A stretch of DNA of 64,000 nucleotides from Sarcocystis neurona (Eukaryota > Apicomplexa > Conoidasida > Eucoccidiorida > Sarcocystidae). The stretch spans positions 1,384,444-1,448,443 of the forward strand of contig KL647317.1 in the NCBI GenBank assembly GCA_000727475.1, read 5' to 3'. Every line of letters begins with the position of its first letter. Position 1 is the first letter of the stretch. The position numbers were made by a program, and so were the translations under genes. Positions 23,161 to 37,000 of this stretch are shown one piece after another. The notes beneath the pieces are model-generated. The model was not told the origin of the DNA. It worked only from the letters and a program-made list of their open reading frames with translations, and did no database searches.

Positions 23161-26100
23161 TTTGTCCTAGGCGTTTGCAGAGAATTTACAACAACACAGC
23201 AAGACTTCTAGTCAACTACATTAAGGGACAAGAACGGATGACTAACATCCGACTAAATGAATGGATTAACAGTAGCCTTCGAAAGGTTGTCTTGAAAAGG
23301 CGGCTGCATGTCCTCGCATGCATAACGCAGCGAGACAATCAGGCAAACGCTCGACAAGACAGTGCAAGCTCAAAATTGAATGGTCGCCGACGTCGCAAGA
23401 AATTCAAGTTGTGTTGACTAAGTGAGCAAAAGGGATAAATACATTGGCAAAGGCAACTCACTTCTGCCTCAAAAGAACACTGAATATAGGAGACAATCGC
23501 GAAATAGGTAAACCATACAGGTGTCGGCGGACATTGTGGGAACGACAATCGAGACAAGATATCTGCGGACCAGCAGTAGGGTGTAGAATGCCAGCGCGAC
23601 CGCCTCCCATTCGAAGCGAAACGCGTCAGTGACTAGTCGATTATTCAACACGCTAGTCATGAGTCGGCCGTACGTGACTAGTATTTTTAGACATACGATG
23701 GCCATTCGCGCACGCGATACTTCTAGTTCAAAGGCACAAATAAATTTCGTGTGGTTTCTGGTGGGCGACATTACATTCGACGCACTGTCGGTGCACCTGA
23801 ATTTGTTTCGCACAAGTTAGACATTTCCTGGGCTTCACCCATCGTTATTACAATCTAACGACCTGAAATTACTATTACGTAGTGTGTCTCCGGACAAGGT
23901 ATCACAAGCGTGTGGCTAGCAAGTTGTCTGTGTGTGAGTTTTCTGAATGAACTCTGCTTGACGGGAAGGGTAAATGAAGGTCACACACGGCGACGGAGCC
24001 GACTATACTTCTAACACGGAAGCGACAGCGGGTGAATGGCGGCGTCAGTGGCTCTTAAGGAAACTGTCCAGTGTGAAATGTCCATGAGTACTGTCAGCTC
24101 ATAAGGACGATAGGTACGGAGAGGTAAAATTCTCCTTTGTCTCAGGTGCATTTGACACTGCGGCCTCAACGCCAAGGAGTTTATCGTTTGAGTGACGTCG
24201 TAGACATTTCGCCTTGATCGCGAGGGCAAAATCACTTTTGTGAACTCCCGTTAAGTTCCAGCGAAATGAGTGCGTTTCCAGAAAAGATGAAAAAGAGTGT
24301 ACAATTATGGAGGGGCTCTACAACGTGACGTGGAAGACTGCTTACATTAGAGCTGTGCTCAGGCGACCCTCCATGGCAAAGTGTTGTCCTCATGCGAAAT
24401 CTAAAACCCTTCGAAGCGACATGAAAATGTGGGCGTTAGCAGCAGGCGGAGCGTCCAATGTTTTGCTTGGTTCTGAAGTGCACGGGGGTTCGATGGTTAG
24501 CAGAAGGCGGACTGTAAGCAATTTTCGTAAACTCAACGCAACGTAGAAGTCTGTGCAAATGGCACGCTACGGGGCAAGGCAATCTGTGAGACTGGTTGCC
24601 ACTCAGAGTTTGAAAAAAGAGGAATAACATTGTTAATAACGTATGGATTAATCTCAATGGCAAATGCACATTCAGCAGAGAGCCCGACTGATACAGGCTG
24701 TCGAACTGTCACAGAAGATACGACGCGAGAAGCGGGGTGCGCGTACAGCGGAACCGGGAAGACCGCAGACGAAAAACGAGGGGAGATCCACCGCATTTAT
24801 GCTAAAACAGGGGCACTGCATAGGGACAGACTAAGAGCTGGGTATAGTACCGTGTACAGCGTAAAAACGTTAGAGTTAAATCGACCTAGCTGGGAGGTGG
24901 CGACAAGGCGGAGTTGATCCCCGCCTAGCACCGAAGGCAACGTACGGTGCGATTGAGACTGAAACTTTAGTGACACTCGTAAAGAGTGAGTGTTCGACGC
25001 GCACCCTGAGCGCGTGAGAGTGCTATTTCTTTAAACAACCATCCCCTCAACGTTCTTTTGGTGGTTTATTCCCTCACCTTTCCCGGCCCCCCGCTGATGG
25101 TCTGCCTCCTCATTCAACGTGAAGAGGGCGTATTCGCACAACCCTTCACTTATCTGCAAGCTCAACGTGTTTCTCCGTCACGCCAACGTGCGATACCTCT
25201 ACAAGTAGTCGTAGTACCTTGCGCAACTCTGACAGGAGCGCACAAGATTCCCGTTGGTAAGGAATAGCCCGTCACTTCTCGGCTGTATGTCAAAGAAAAT
25301 TGACTCTCTGCACTGGTGAAACAGGCTCCCAGCGTACGCCAGACTTTCTCACCTCTGTCCCGGAGGTTGAGTTTCACTACATCGTGGCTTCCGGGTAAAG
25401 CTTCCTCGCAGTTATGCATTGGACTTACATATACAACGGAAACTGTATCTCTATAATTCAGTGCAGAACTGACTGCACGCGAACCTTACATTCTCTGTGC
25501 ACGCACACACGCGAACGCGCCGATAATTCACACGCAGCGGGCCGCTGTTCCGGGCTGTCCATCGACGAAGCAACGGGTCCAAACTGAATTGCGCGCCGTT
25601 TCTGCTCTACGGCGTAGTGCTCACCAATGGAAGCCAGCCGCGCATCGCTGGCACCCCCGGCAACGTCAACGTACCGCACAACTGTCGTCTCTGACCTGGT
25701 ACCCTCACAGGAAGCGTCCTTGTAAATTAGGGACACATATAGGTATATATGCACTTCCATACGCCGAACACGTTGTGGAACATGTATTTCTGCAGTATAT
25801 ATATGTATATATGTATGTACACTACACTTGACTCGCTGCTCTGCCTGGACGAGACGTGAGCCACAATGTTGCAGACACTTAAGGTCGCCACGGTATATTT
25901 TGTATGCCGATAATGTGGACGTCTGTGTACCACTGTGTGCGACTCGACAATGTGCACTCCAGCACGTTTACCGTGTCCTCCCGCGCGCCGTGCCGCACCT
26001 GATCGATCATCTGTATCCTAGATAGGCAGGTAGAAGCCTCTTTCTGAGGGGTTTCGTAAGCAAGGGCGTGAGGAAGTGCTGGTGACTTAGACTAAAAGCG

Positions 26101-27214
26101 TATATAAAAGTGCACTAAAAGCACCACAACTACGTGCACGTCCCAACAGCAGATCCCAAAGTCGAGTGATGGTGGCTATTCGTTAGTACACACTTGCACG
26201 CATTGCATGCAAGAAGTGTGACAGGGACGCACCGGCAGAAGAACGTATTAAAACTGCGTTGGTTCGCCACACGTGTCCGATTATCATTTGGGCCTTGTGT
26301 TGCGGACCGACGTCCCGCCTCTTGGTGACCAGAAGAGAAGCAAACCTCAACGCGGTTAGGCACAAGTGCACGCGTGCTCGCCAAGCACGATTGTCCGCAA
26401 GCAGCTCAACACGTAATTGCTAACACGCGCGGATGTATAAACGTATACTTCCACGGACACGTCCACGCATGTGTGCCTGAGTCTTACGGACATGCACGCC
26501 ATTCTGTACACCACACTACAATGGTGTCAGCACAAAACGTCAAACGGCTACAAAAAAGCGTCCTGCTCTGAGAAAAAAACTAAGGGAAGGAGCGCTGTGT
26601 GATGTTTGCGCACGAGATGCGACGGAAGATCAAAAATAAGGAAAAAAGCGCTGGGATAAGAAGACGAATCTACACAAGCAGAAGACGAACGCAAAGAACC
26701 TGCAGTTCAGCGGTGTCTTACAAAAAAACTACTGCGAACGCACCAGCAAAGGTGAATGACGGGAACGAATAGGAAATGAGGGTGCACGTCAAAAACACCG
26801 CAGAACGAGCTGTTCAGCATCAGTGCGTTTTGATCACGCCACACCGCCGGTAAAGCGTGCACAGCGCAGCTCAGCACGACTCAAACAACACTGGGCCGCT
26901 CCCAGTCCAGAGGCTCTGCAGTGCTGCCAGCGGCTGCCTCGTGTCACGTCAATTATCGAAAAACACAAGAAAAACAACAGTACCTATCTGCCTTTATCCG
27001 TACCTCCCCGCATTTTCGCCATGTGTGCGTACATGCAAGTCCCTTTGAATATATACTCGCATAGGGTTAGGCGCACTTACACCGGAAGATACGTCGACTT
27101 GCGCACCAGTGTCTGGTCAACGACAGGTGTATCTATGAATCTATACATGTACATATACATATGTGTATATACATACATATGTATATATGTACATATGGAT
27201 GAACACATATACCT

Positions 27215-27257
<43 letters not shown>

Positions 27258-27930
27258 CCCGGAGCGCATGCGCGGACCACTAAAGAATGTCCTCCGTATG
27301 CATTTCCGTCTCTTCAGCAGTGTGCAGATATGCATATATCATTACATATATATATATATATATGTATGCAGGCGGACACCTTGCGGGGTGACTGTGTTTT
27401 GCTGTGCAGGCTTCCTCGTGAATGTTGCGTTCAATTGTTGGACGCACGTTTCGCCCTGCTCCTTGATCTTGCCTTATACGCTGCAAAGTCGGTGTTTCGT
27501 TTCATAATCCTAGGAATAAGTCGATGGTGTCCGTATCAGTCGCTTCCTGAAACCATCTGCACCGGACTGCGTATGTCTGCAGAGCAGTCGCCGCAGAGTG
27601 CGCAGAAAACAGGTCAACAGGACGGCGCACGCACACATACACACACACACACATTTGACTAGAGAGATATACACGTAAAGACACACCCACACGCTTACAC
27701 ACACAGAGGTACACAAAGACATACAGCCATATTCACAAACGGGCGTACACGTACGCGGGCGCGCGCGTATACACACACCCACATACGGGCAGGCACACAT
27801 GCACTCAAACCCACGTGTGCAGCCACACGTACATGCACGTGCCTACACGAACTTCGAATTGTGCCGCGTGCTCCGGTGTACGTACAGCGTACCCGGCGGT
27901 AGCGCAGGGGGGACCATTTCTGCGGAGGCA
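23161..27930. other. Gene-free interval between gene A start and gene B end
   Basis: No convincing exon was found on either strand. From 23161 to about 26800 there is almost no CAG or ATAC repeat, unlike everywhere else. Short ORFs (for example 23097-23417 +, 23469-23813 -, 24630-24917 +) have no recognisable family and no repeat-style coding bias. This is where the promoter and 5' leader of gene A should lie, plus the 3' flank of gene B. From 26950 to 27930, TA and CA microsatellites return (27140-27260, 27345-27365, 27640-27800). No promoter element could be assigned. Confidence 0.5.
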
Positions 27931-28037
27931 TCAAACTGGACAGAACCATCCCTTCTCTTCGAAGTGCACGGCGCAACGTGACACGCTCGGCAGATTTTGC
28001 GCATGCAGAACAAGCACAGCTGCACGGCTGCATTCTG
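27931..28037 (-). CDS. Gene B terminal exon
   Basis: Acceptor GTTGCAG|CA, two bases then 34 codons and TGA at 27931-27933. It encodes ECSRAAVLVLHAQNLPSVSR then CAVHFEEKGWFCPV. The Gly-Trp-Phe ending is faintly RAP-like. The phase fits the 28435 donor. Stop placement assumes no further donor inside. Confidence 0.5.
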
Positions 28038-31000
28038 CTGCAACATCCGGAAAATTGGTGGCTATGTCATCGCACGCATGGTGGCACAAACGTTTGCCGG
28101 GGGCGCCCACACCTGTACGTGCGTTTACGTGCGTATATCAGATAACCCACATGCGTCCGCCCGGACACTACTAATATCCTTCTGTGTGGTACCCGAGCCA
28201 CGTGGTGTGCATGCTCGCCTGTACGCCTCGGCACGCTACTACTACTACTACGCGTATACACACGTTTATATAGACGTGTCTCCATCCGCTGACTACACCT
28301 ATGCACGGGAACTGATAAGCCAGTACACATGCGTAGACTTATAGGTAACTTGTCTTGTGCCATGCCACCGTACGTCCTGGAGAGCGTCGAGAATCTTCGA
28401 GTAGGAAGAAAATATCAGTCGGCGGAGCCTATACGTCGAAGCCGGGAAGCCCTGCACAGCACACGATAGAACCAGCAGATGCAGTCAGTGGGAACGTCTG
28501 CAAAGTGAAGCAGGCCTGCATCACGCGAAGATGAAGATGGTTCGATCGAATGCGACAATTTTACCAAGGACGCGAGAACGAAGCACGCATTGGGCCACAC
28601 CAGCGTTACAAAGAGTTCCCTCTTTGTGGAAAATGGACGAAGGCAGTGTCCATCTACGAGCAGAGGACGGGCAGCACATAGTGACCCTGTAGGGGTCCCC
28701 TCCGTAGGTACTGCAGATTACCCTAATTCTGCGCCAGAGATGAGACACATGCTATTACGTAGATATGAGGGCTTTGCTGCAGCCAGACCTACTCAGCCAC
28801 GGCAAGTTCGACAATCTTGGTACTGGTACGAAAGGATGTTGCAATGTGCTCTACACGCTTGTCGACGGACGCAGGAGGAGACTGAAACTTCTGATTATCT
28901 CTACGTCCAGGACTGTTGTCCCACATCTGTCTACGCGTATATTCAGTAATGAGTACGTATAGATAAATTCATATATTTCGATATACACTGCGCGCTGTCT
29001 TCATGTGTAGAGTTGTCGTACTCCCTCACGGCGCTGTCGGCACACACAGCAAGAGAGAGAGAAAGAGGTGAGTAATAGAGTCTTCCACGCTTGTGTGTGG
29101 ACGCTTGAAGAGAGGAGGGCTGTGGAAGACCTACTTTGACATTCCATAGGGTGTGGAATAGCTGTGTTTCTTCGTCTTCTTCCCGCGCACAGACGTCCTG
29201 CTGTGCACAAAAATCTGCTTCGCGTCCCTCAGAAGTGGCAGGAGCAGCAGCAGCCTCAGAAGAGGACGCCGCACGAGGACAACGCAGCCACGGCACCGGT
29301 ACAGGGGGATGGCCATCTACATCAGCGAGCTCGTCCCCATCCTTCTTTTTGTCGCTGCCTGTTGTCCCTCCTTCTTCACGGAGCAGGATCTCCGCTGCCT
29401 GCGCACACTTCTGCGCCTCCTCCTTCAGCTACACAAAGCAAGCAGCAGCATCACGGTTCCCACGTCTCCTGCAGAGTAACTGCCGCTGCAGATGCAGCTG
29501 TTGCAACAGGAACAACGGCCCCGGCTACATCGGCGTCAGCAGCGACCGCAGCAGCAGCACGAGAGCAGCATCCGCAACAGAGACGATCAGGAAGGTGCCC
29601 ATAGCAGCAGTGCCGGGACAGCCTTCGTGCGCCAGCAAAACGCTAGACTGCAGCAGAAGGCTGGACATCAGCAGAACGCTCGACAGCAAGAGAATACCAC
29701 AACAAGGAGCATTACAGATACCAACGGGCAAGCACACACACATACACACATACACACACACACACACACACACAAAAGTTACGGATGTACTACGACTGCC
29801 TCTAAAGGTAAGCGCTAGCAGCTACCTCCCTGCCAACACTCGCATAGAGAGATCACCTGTCAATCTCAAAATTTAATGGGAGAACAAGTTCAGTACCAGA
29901 GAAACAGTTCACATGCGTGGTCCCTGTGCCCCGCTCACCGTTGTCTGCACCTTTTGCAAGGCCTTCACAAGGGCACCAACAAGTCCAGCTATTGCTTTGT
30001 GAAACAAGGGCTGCCTCCCTCTTACCACCTGGGAAGCACAACAGCAGCAAACAGGGGCATCGGCTTCCTTTTGTACCAGAAAAACACTGTTTTGCGTACA
30101 TCTGAAATGTACGGAGACCTCTGCCGCGTGCGTATACCTGACAACACAGAACCGGACTCACGTGCAAGACGCGTCTCTTCTGCGTATGCGTATCTGTTTA
30201 AAATACTTCCGTGGCCCCGGGAGTGACACACGGGCACAAACACGAAGTGTCCACACACACTAATACACATGTATGCAGGTTCACGACATCTATCTGAGTC
30301 GAGGACACATGCAAATATACACATAACTATAAACAAAGGTACAACCACATAAATGCGGTTTCACAAGTGCCCCGCACCTGGACTCGTAGGGCACGGGAGA
30401 AGGCACACCAAGCCGCACAGACAGCCGAGAAGCCCAGACTATCACTAGCGCATGCGTCACGTGGAGTAGATTTGTCAGCTACACCCACACGTACGTGGGG
30501 CTCCGGAAGGTGCCGGAACGCCGTTGTCCTGACACGTCCAGACGTGCATCGAAGCAGCAAGCAACATCTGTTCAACTTACGGACTACACATACATATCTA
30601 TGTCGATGCTTGTAGATCTATGTACATACTCGTATATACACACTTGCACAGGAAGACGCAGAGAGACGTACACATGACACATATATGTATTTCTCTTTCT
30701 CTGCCTGTAGATATACCTATATATATCTGTACACGTGCACACACGACTAGGTGCACCAACGTTGTCGTGTACAGGCGCACAGGCTGCATCCGTTTCGGGG
30801 GCTGCCTCCCCTGCAGCTGAAGGCGTTGACTGCCGTGGAAAGGGTTCCAGCACCTCTGCTACTTTTGCTGTGGTATTCTTCTGCAGGACGTCGACTGGAC
30901 GTGCCTGCACTCACACAGTACCTTCCCTTTAAACATTTTTACATACACGCATATGCGTGTATATACATATATACATATATATATATGCCTTCTTCCAACA

Positions 31001-34000
31001 TAGAACGTCACACAAGGACACACATATGCACACACGTATAAAAGCATACAGCGAGCAGGATACGCTGCACAGACATATATTCACAGAGACGCAAACAGAC
31101 ACAGGTAATACAACATGTGGTAGTAGAGTCGGCGATTTTAGACAGCAACCGGACTTCTTTACTCCCGGTGAATAGTTCTTCGTAAACTCACATTTACCTA
31201 CAAACGTGTCCAGAGGGCCGGAAGGCCTGACGTACCGCCATCACTGCTCCGACAGCAGCTGCTGCCATGATGAGAGGGGAGGCACCGAGGGAGGCGAGCA
31301 CGTGCAGCGCGTCCCATAGAGAAAGGACAGGGACGCAGTTCCCGGCAGCAGGCGCGCCACTTGCCGTAGACGGAGCGCCAGCAACTGCAAAGAAACGAAA
31401 ACAGGAAAACAAAACGTGTCCTGTGCTGAGCGTCTCCTGCAGTGACACTCTCCACACTCTGTAGGCGCACGCGCCTACGCCGGTCGTCTTTTCCCTCCTC
31501 GTCCTCTCTCTCTGTCTCTCTGCCCGTACGTATGCGGAGAAAACGGAGAAGCCCTGCATCACGCGAGGGCGCCACACGCATGCAGCCCCAGAGACGCGCA
31601 GTGCGCTCGCGCAGAAACGTCAAGAGTGCCGCGCTCCATATGAAGCGGTCTTCTTCTCGCTGCAAATCGCCGTGACTACACTTGTGCACATAAGCACAGG
31701 CGTGACGTACTGTTACACAGTACCTAGACACCCCATCACATACTTCTTGACCCGTATTCTCGCACTTATGGCTCTATTCATACACACATACATATGTATA
31801 CGCATGTATGTACTCGTGCGTGTGAATATGATACCATAGGTGTAAATCTGTCTGCGTGGCGTGTGAAGGCCGAGTTTTCCTCGGAGAGTAACCCCCTGTA
31901 CAAATATTACGTAACCGAGCCAGACACACATACCTAGATATACATATATATATATATATATTTACATACATGTCTGCGGACGAACCCCGGTGGCGTGGGC
32001 AGAGGCACGTGGGTCACGTGAACTCCTCACGTGGATGTACACATCTAGCCAGACAAGCCTCGTGCAGACAGTCTGCATGCAGACACCGGTGGGACGCGTA
32101 CTGTACGACATGCATGAAATGCACATACACCGCAAAAGACTGACAGACGAGAAACACGCACATATTCGCCCAAACTCTCCTACGTAGACAGAGGCCACGC
32201 TTACATCTATGCGAACATATAAGATACCTTTTTACCTATACACACACAGACAGATACGATAAATGTAGACACAGGCGAAGACATATATATATATAGAGAG
32301 AGACAGATATATACACGGAGAAATCCCGAATGCTCCCTAGATCCTACATCCAACAGATATTCAGACACAAGAGAAAAAGCTGCCTCTCAGGCTGTGCATG
32401 AGCTCCGCAACTGCAGAAGCGCCGGCGCTCAGATGCGCACTGCGATCCTGTTCGCGTCCACAGCAACGACCACACACCTGCAAAATTTCAACACGAAGGC
32501 ACGTACATATATATATATATATATGTACATATATATGCAAGCATATATAGATGTGGATATCCTTTGTTCTGTGGTGTAGGCGTGCTTGTCTGTGGGCGTG
32601 TCTTGGCGTGAATACGTGCGCGCCTCTATCCCTCCCTCTCTCTATCCCTAGTACTAGAGAGGCTGGTACTTGTGCACGGATAGACCTAGGAGCGTCTACA
32701 CAGATTTAAATATATACACCCACACAAAAGGACGCCACACGCTTGTTCCCTCTGCAAGTCAACTGAGTAGTCTTTTTAAGGTAAGCAAAAAGTCCTTCAG
32801 CTGCCCCACGAGCACCAAAATTGCCGCTGCTGCGTGTACACTCCAGAATATCCTGTTGCACATGTATGTACACACACACAGACATACGGAGAGACCAAAG
32901 TACGTTTTCCCTGGTAGATGTCTGGTCCCAAAGAGGTGCGCGGGAGAGGCGCAGCAGCCGCTGCAGCTGTTGTACCTTTTGGCTTCTTTTTTTTCTTCTT
33001 CGTCCTGTCAAGCGGCAGCAGCGCAGATAGTCCCTCCTGCAGGCAGCGTGTGGCCTTCCCAAGAACAGCTGCAACAGCAGCAGCAGAGGACGCCGCATAC
33101 AGCCGGGAAACAGCCGGCAGCCTTCCACACAGAGATGGGTGCTCCTGCGGCACACCTTGGCTTACGAGCAGCAGCAAGTTGCAAAGGCACGAGCAACCGT
33201 CGCTAGCGGGACTGACTGCTACATCTCTACAGCGTCAGTTTGTGGATGCAATATTTCTGGTGTTCACCGAAGGCGAAGGCAAACAGGAGGCAACACACGC
33301 TAATAATCAACGTGTGTTGGAGGACGCAGACACCGCAACTCTAGGTGCACGCAGGCTCCTACACACACACATACAGATATACCTGCGTTGAGTATACGTA
33401 CGCACGCATACAAGTAAATCCATATACATACGCGTGCAGGCAGAGCTATAGCAGAGATACACGGCAGAGGTCTACACGCAGAAGTACACCAGTGTATGCC
33501 TGTGCGCGGGGAACATGTGTCCGCGCTCACCTGCTTTGGTACAGACAGCGTATGCTCGCATAATACATACACACACTAACAGGTGTATATATACGCCTAC
33601 GCACAGGTACACATACAAACATACGTCGACATACATACGCAGACGCAGACAGATATATACACACATACACGTATATATACACATACCCAAATACACAGAT
33701 GTATACATACATACATACATTCATACATACATACATAGATACATACACACGCATCTACACACCTACACAGATACACAAAGACATACACACAAGCATACGC
33801 ACATGCACAGACACTACACACCCACCCACACATACACAAATACATACATACACACACACATAGACATACATCCACACGTACATACATTCATACACACAGA
33901 CGTACGTTGAGCTGTCCAAGCGTGTGTGAACGCGGCCAGATACGTGCACTTGTTTACGTAGAACTCCAGGTAAGCTTGTATATACGCAACCGTATATACA

Positions 34001-37000
34001 TATACATGTACGTGTGAGATGTGCAATATAATTACCAGTGGCGTCAAGTACGAAGAACCGTATCTGAGCGAGTGCCAGCTGCAGGACCTCGTCGTGGTCC
34101 CCCTGCTTCAGCTCGCTGTTATTTGCTGCTTTTCCTGCTGCAGCTGCTCCTGCTTGTTCCTTTCTCCGTCCATCCGTTTTCGCGTCCACGGCTCTGCTGC
34201 TGCGCGTGCGCTCCTTCCCGCTTTTTCTGGCCCGCTTCTACAAGCAGCAGCAAAAGGCGACCGCTTCCCTCTGCGTCCTATTCCTCCATATCCAATTCTA
34301 CTTTTCTTGTGCAGATGTATACACACGGTAGTGTGAAAGGCACGTTGATCTTCAGAGTAGCATTGAAGAAAGCCAGCGACAAGGCTCCACAGGAAGAGCG
34401 GTTTGACAACAGACGCGCGCCACTATTGAAGCCACAGCTAGGCACCTCTCGTAACTATATCCACCTGTGTGTCTACATCCCCTATCCGAGCCAGACACAG
34501 CTAAGCACCTCTCGTAAGTGTATCCGTCGGCGTGTCTACATCCCCTGTCCGAGCCAGACACAGCTAAGCACCTCTCGTAAGTGTATCCGACGGCGTGTCT
34601 ACATTCGCTATCCCAGCCTCACTGGCGATATATATATGCACGTCCCTCTGTTCACAGACAGCTCATAGTGTCTACGTATATTACAGACAAACACATGGCT
34701 ACCACGCAGAATTCGTTGGTCCTTCCGCTTCGCCAACTCCGCACCTGTCCACACTCTTGGCGTACGCGATTCCATATAAACATGTAACACGTGTGTATAC
34801 AGGTGTGTATGTGTCCGTATATATGCCTACTATCGCGAAAGCATGCACAAGGGAGTCTGTACACGCATACGTATTACGTGGCCCGCGCCGAGGTACGTAC
34901 GTCTAGAAATACTTGGCAATTCTCTGCTTCAACTCGAGCTAGAATATGACCATCAAAAAATGTACTAAAAATGTGCGGGGGGGAGACGCTCAGACGAGTA
35001 GTTTAAGTAGCTAGCCAGGGAGTCAGTTGCAACCACAGCTTCCGGTGTATCGACACCAGGATTCCAGGTGTATCGACGAAGCCCACGTGTTTCAGCTGTA
35101 CCTGCAGCAAGCGACGTCGTCGCTCGCGTCTCATCTGCGGTGCAGCTAGCTCTGCAGTGATCTTTCGATTCTCAGGTGCACCGGCGGCTAGCTCATTTAA
35201 TACGGTGGCGCTAGCTACCTCGTTTCGACGGCGACTTCCTCCGGTGACCTGACAGTGCACTTCTCAGGTGTCTGTACAGCTTACTTCCCCACTTGCAGAC
35301 GGCTAACTCTTGCAGTGTATTCCTGCCGTGTTGCTCTGGCATACGCGCAAACGTACACGTATGTACGCTCTTCTCATGAATATCAGCAGCAACCTGCTCA
35401 GGTGCACCCTCACCCAGTGTACGTTCACCGACTTTCCCGGTGTACATACACCGCCGGCTTCTGAACCGGAGTACGAGCCGTCAGTCCTTCGCGTGTCTCT
35501 CTGCTGCCTTCTCAAGCCTGACCAAAATTCCATCGCATGCATTTCTGCCTGGTATTTTCGTTGCGCTAATAGGAGTGCACACACACACATGGGAGCTGCC
35601 GACGTGAGTGTCTATACTAAGTAGGATAGTCTTTTCCTCTCGCAGGGACGCATCGCTAGCTTCTGGTTGGCTCTGCAGTTGGTTCGGGCAGGCAGTACGA
35701 AACTTGCTCGCGTGCAGCTGGGGGCAACAAATACACGCCTCGGCCTGCGCTCCCTTTACACGTTCCTACGTACGTGGTCAAGCTGCTCCAGGGCATCGCA
35801 GCTAGCGGTGACGCAATTCGTCGCATGCAGCAGCAGTCGCGCAGTGTCTATCGCAGCTTCTCGTTCGCTGCTAGCGTTTGCATGACCCCACAAATGGCGA
35901 GCCAGAGGAGCAGCCACTGCTGCTGAAGGCCAGCAACACGCTTCTAGCTGCGTCCTCGTCAGCGCGCCTGCAGAACACTCCCCATCATTCCCACCGCTGA
36001 CACTCTCTGTGGATCTGTTGCTGTTGTTCCTGCTGTCTTCACTGGCGCGGTTGCTGGCTTCAAAGTTGATGCCAGGAGACACACTGCTGCTGCTGCTGGC
36101 TTCTCCTCTGTCGCAGTCTTGCGCGGCTCCTGTGCCGCCGTTGCAGCTGCGACTGTCGTTGCTGCTACGCGTGTCTCCGCTGGTGGTGCTGTCCACCGGA
36201 CTGCCCGTGCGGCGCCTGCTGCAGCTTGTAGAAGCCCCTCTGCTGTTCTCGTTAGCGCAGCTGCTCCGCGTCCAGTTGCACGGCGGCAACAGCAGACTCA
36301 GATCGGCCTTAATGGAGGAAGCAGTCAGACGTGCGCTGGAAAACGACAGCGTGAACAACTGCTGCAGCAACAGCAACGAGTGAAGCCGCAGGCTGCATGA
36401 AAGCGCACAAGCATGACAGGCAGACAAGGGAGCGACGCACTCATCAATGAGAATAAGCTATACATATATATATATATACGGCAAGGATATACATACACAC
36501 ATGTGAAAGTCAACGGGTACTCTCCGCTTCAAGGGCAAAGGTTGCACCAAGAGCGACCCACAACACCAGCGACGGCAACAGCAGCAGCCCCACGAGCAGC
36601 AGCAGCAGCAGCACGGGCAGCAGCAACACCAGCGGCGGCAATAAACGTGGCAACACAAGCAGCCCCAGGGCGTGCAGCAGAAGCGCTAGCGGCAGCGGCG
36701 ACACCAACATGAAGGGGAGGAGCGACAGCACGAGCAGCAGCAACAGCACCAACAGTGACAACAACAGTAGCAGAAGCAGTAGCAACGGCCAACCCATTAC
36801 ACCCGTTCAAGACACGCCTGTGCAGCACCGCACGCAAGCTTGATACAAGATAGCTGCGGGGCATGGCAGAGTATCGCGTGAAACAACTGCCACCTCAGCA
36901 GAGCCGTTGAGGCCGCCTCCGTCGGACGCTGCTACGGCCTGTGCCTCCGGCTTCTGCAGCAGCCTCCGTGCCCTTGTGAGCTGCTGCAGCAGCAGCAGCC

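Noticed and set aside
24480..24530. Possible tRNA B-box (GGTTCGATGGTTAG)
   Set aside because: The consensus GGTTCGANNCC is not met and no cloverleaf can be drawn around it.
26823..27662. 279-codon plus ORF
   Set aside because: Most of it is translated TA/CA microsatellite with no splice or domain support. It lies in the gene-free interval.
27502..27714. Minus reading ending ATDTDTIDLFLGL with a stop, as last exon of gene B
   Set aside because: A better phase-matched terminal exon ends at 27931. This one starts in microsatellite and has no fitting donor upstream.
29136..29876. 246-codon Ser-rich plus ORF
   Set aside because: It is antisense to a well-spliced minus exon (29135-29428) and a sense-CTG tract. 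Composition alone explains it.
32670..33206. Plus-strand exon with AAG|GTAAGC donor at 32780
   Set aside because: The donor is consensus, but the adjacent coding block is much better on the minus strand (32904-33155). Kept only as a remark.
34433..34621. CRISPR-like array
   Set aside because: The 63-bp units are contiguous with no spacers, and the genome is eukaryotic in style.
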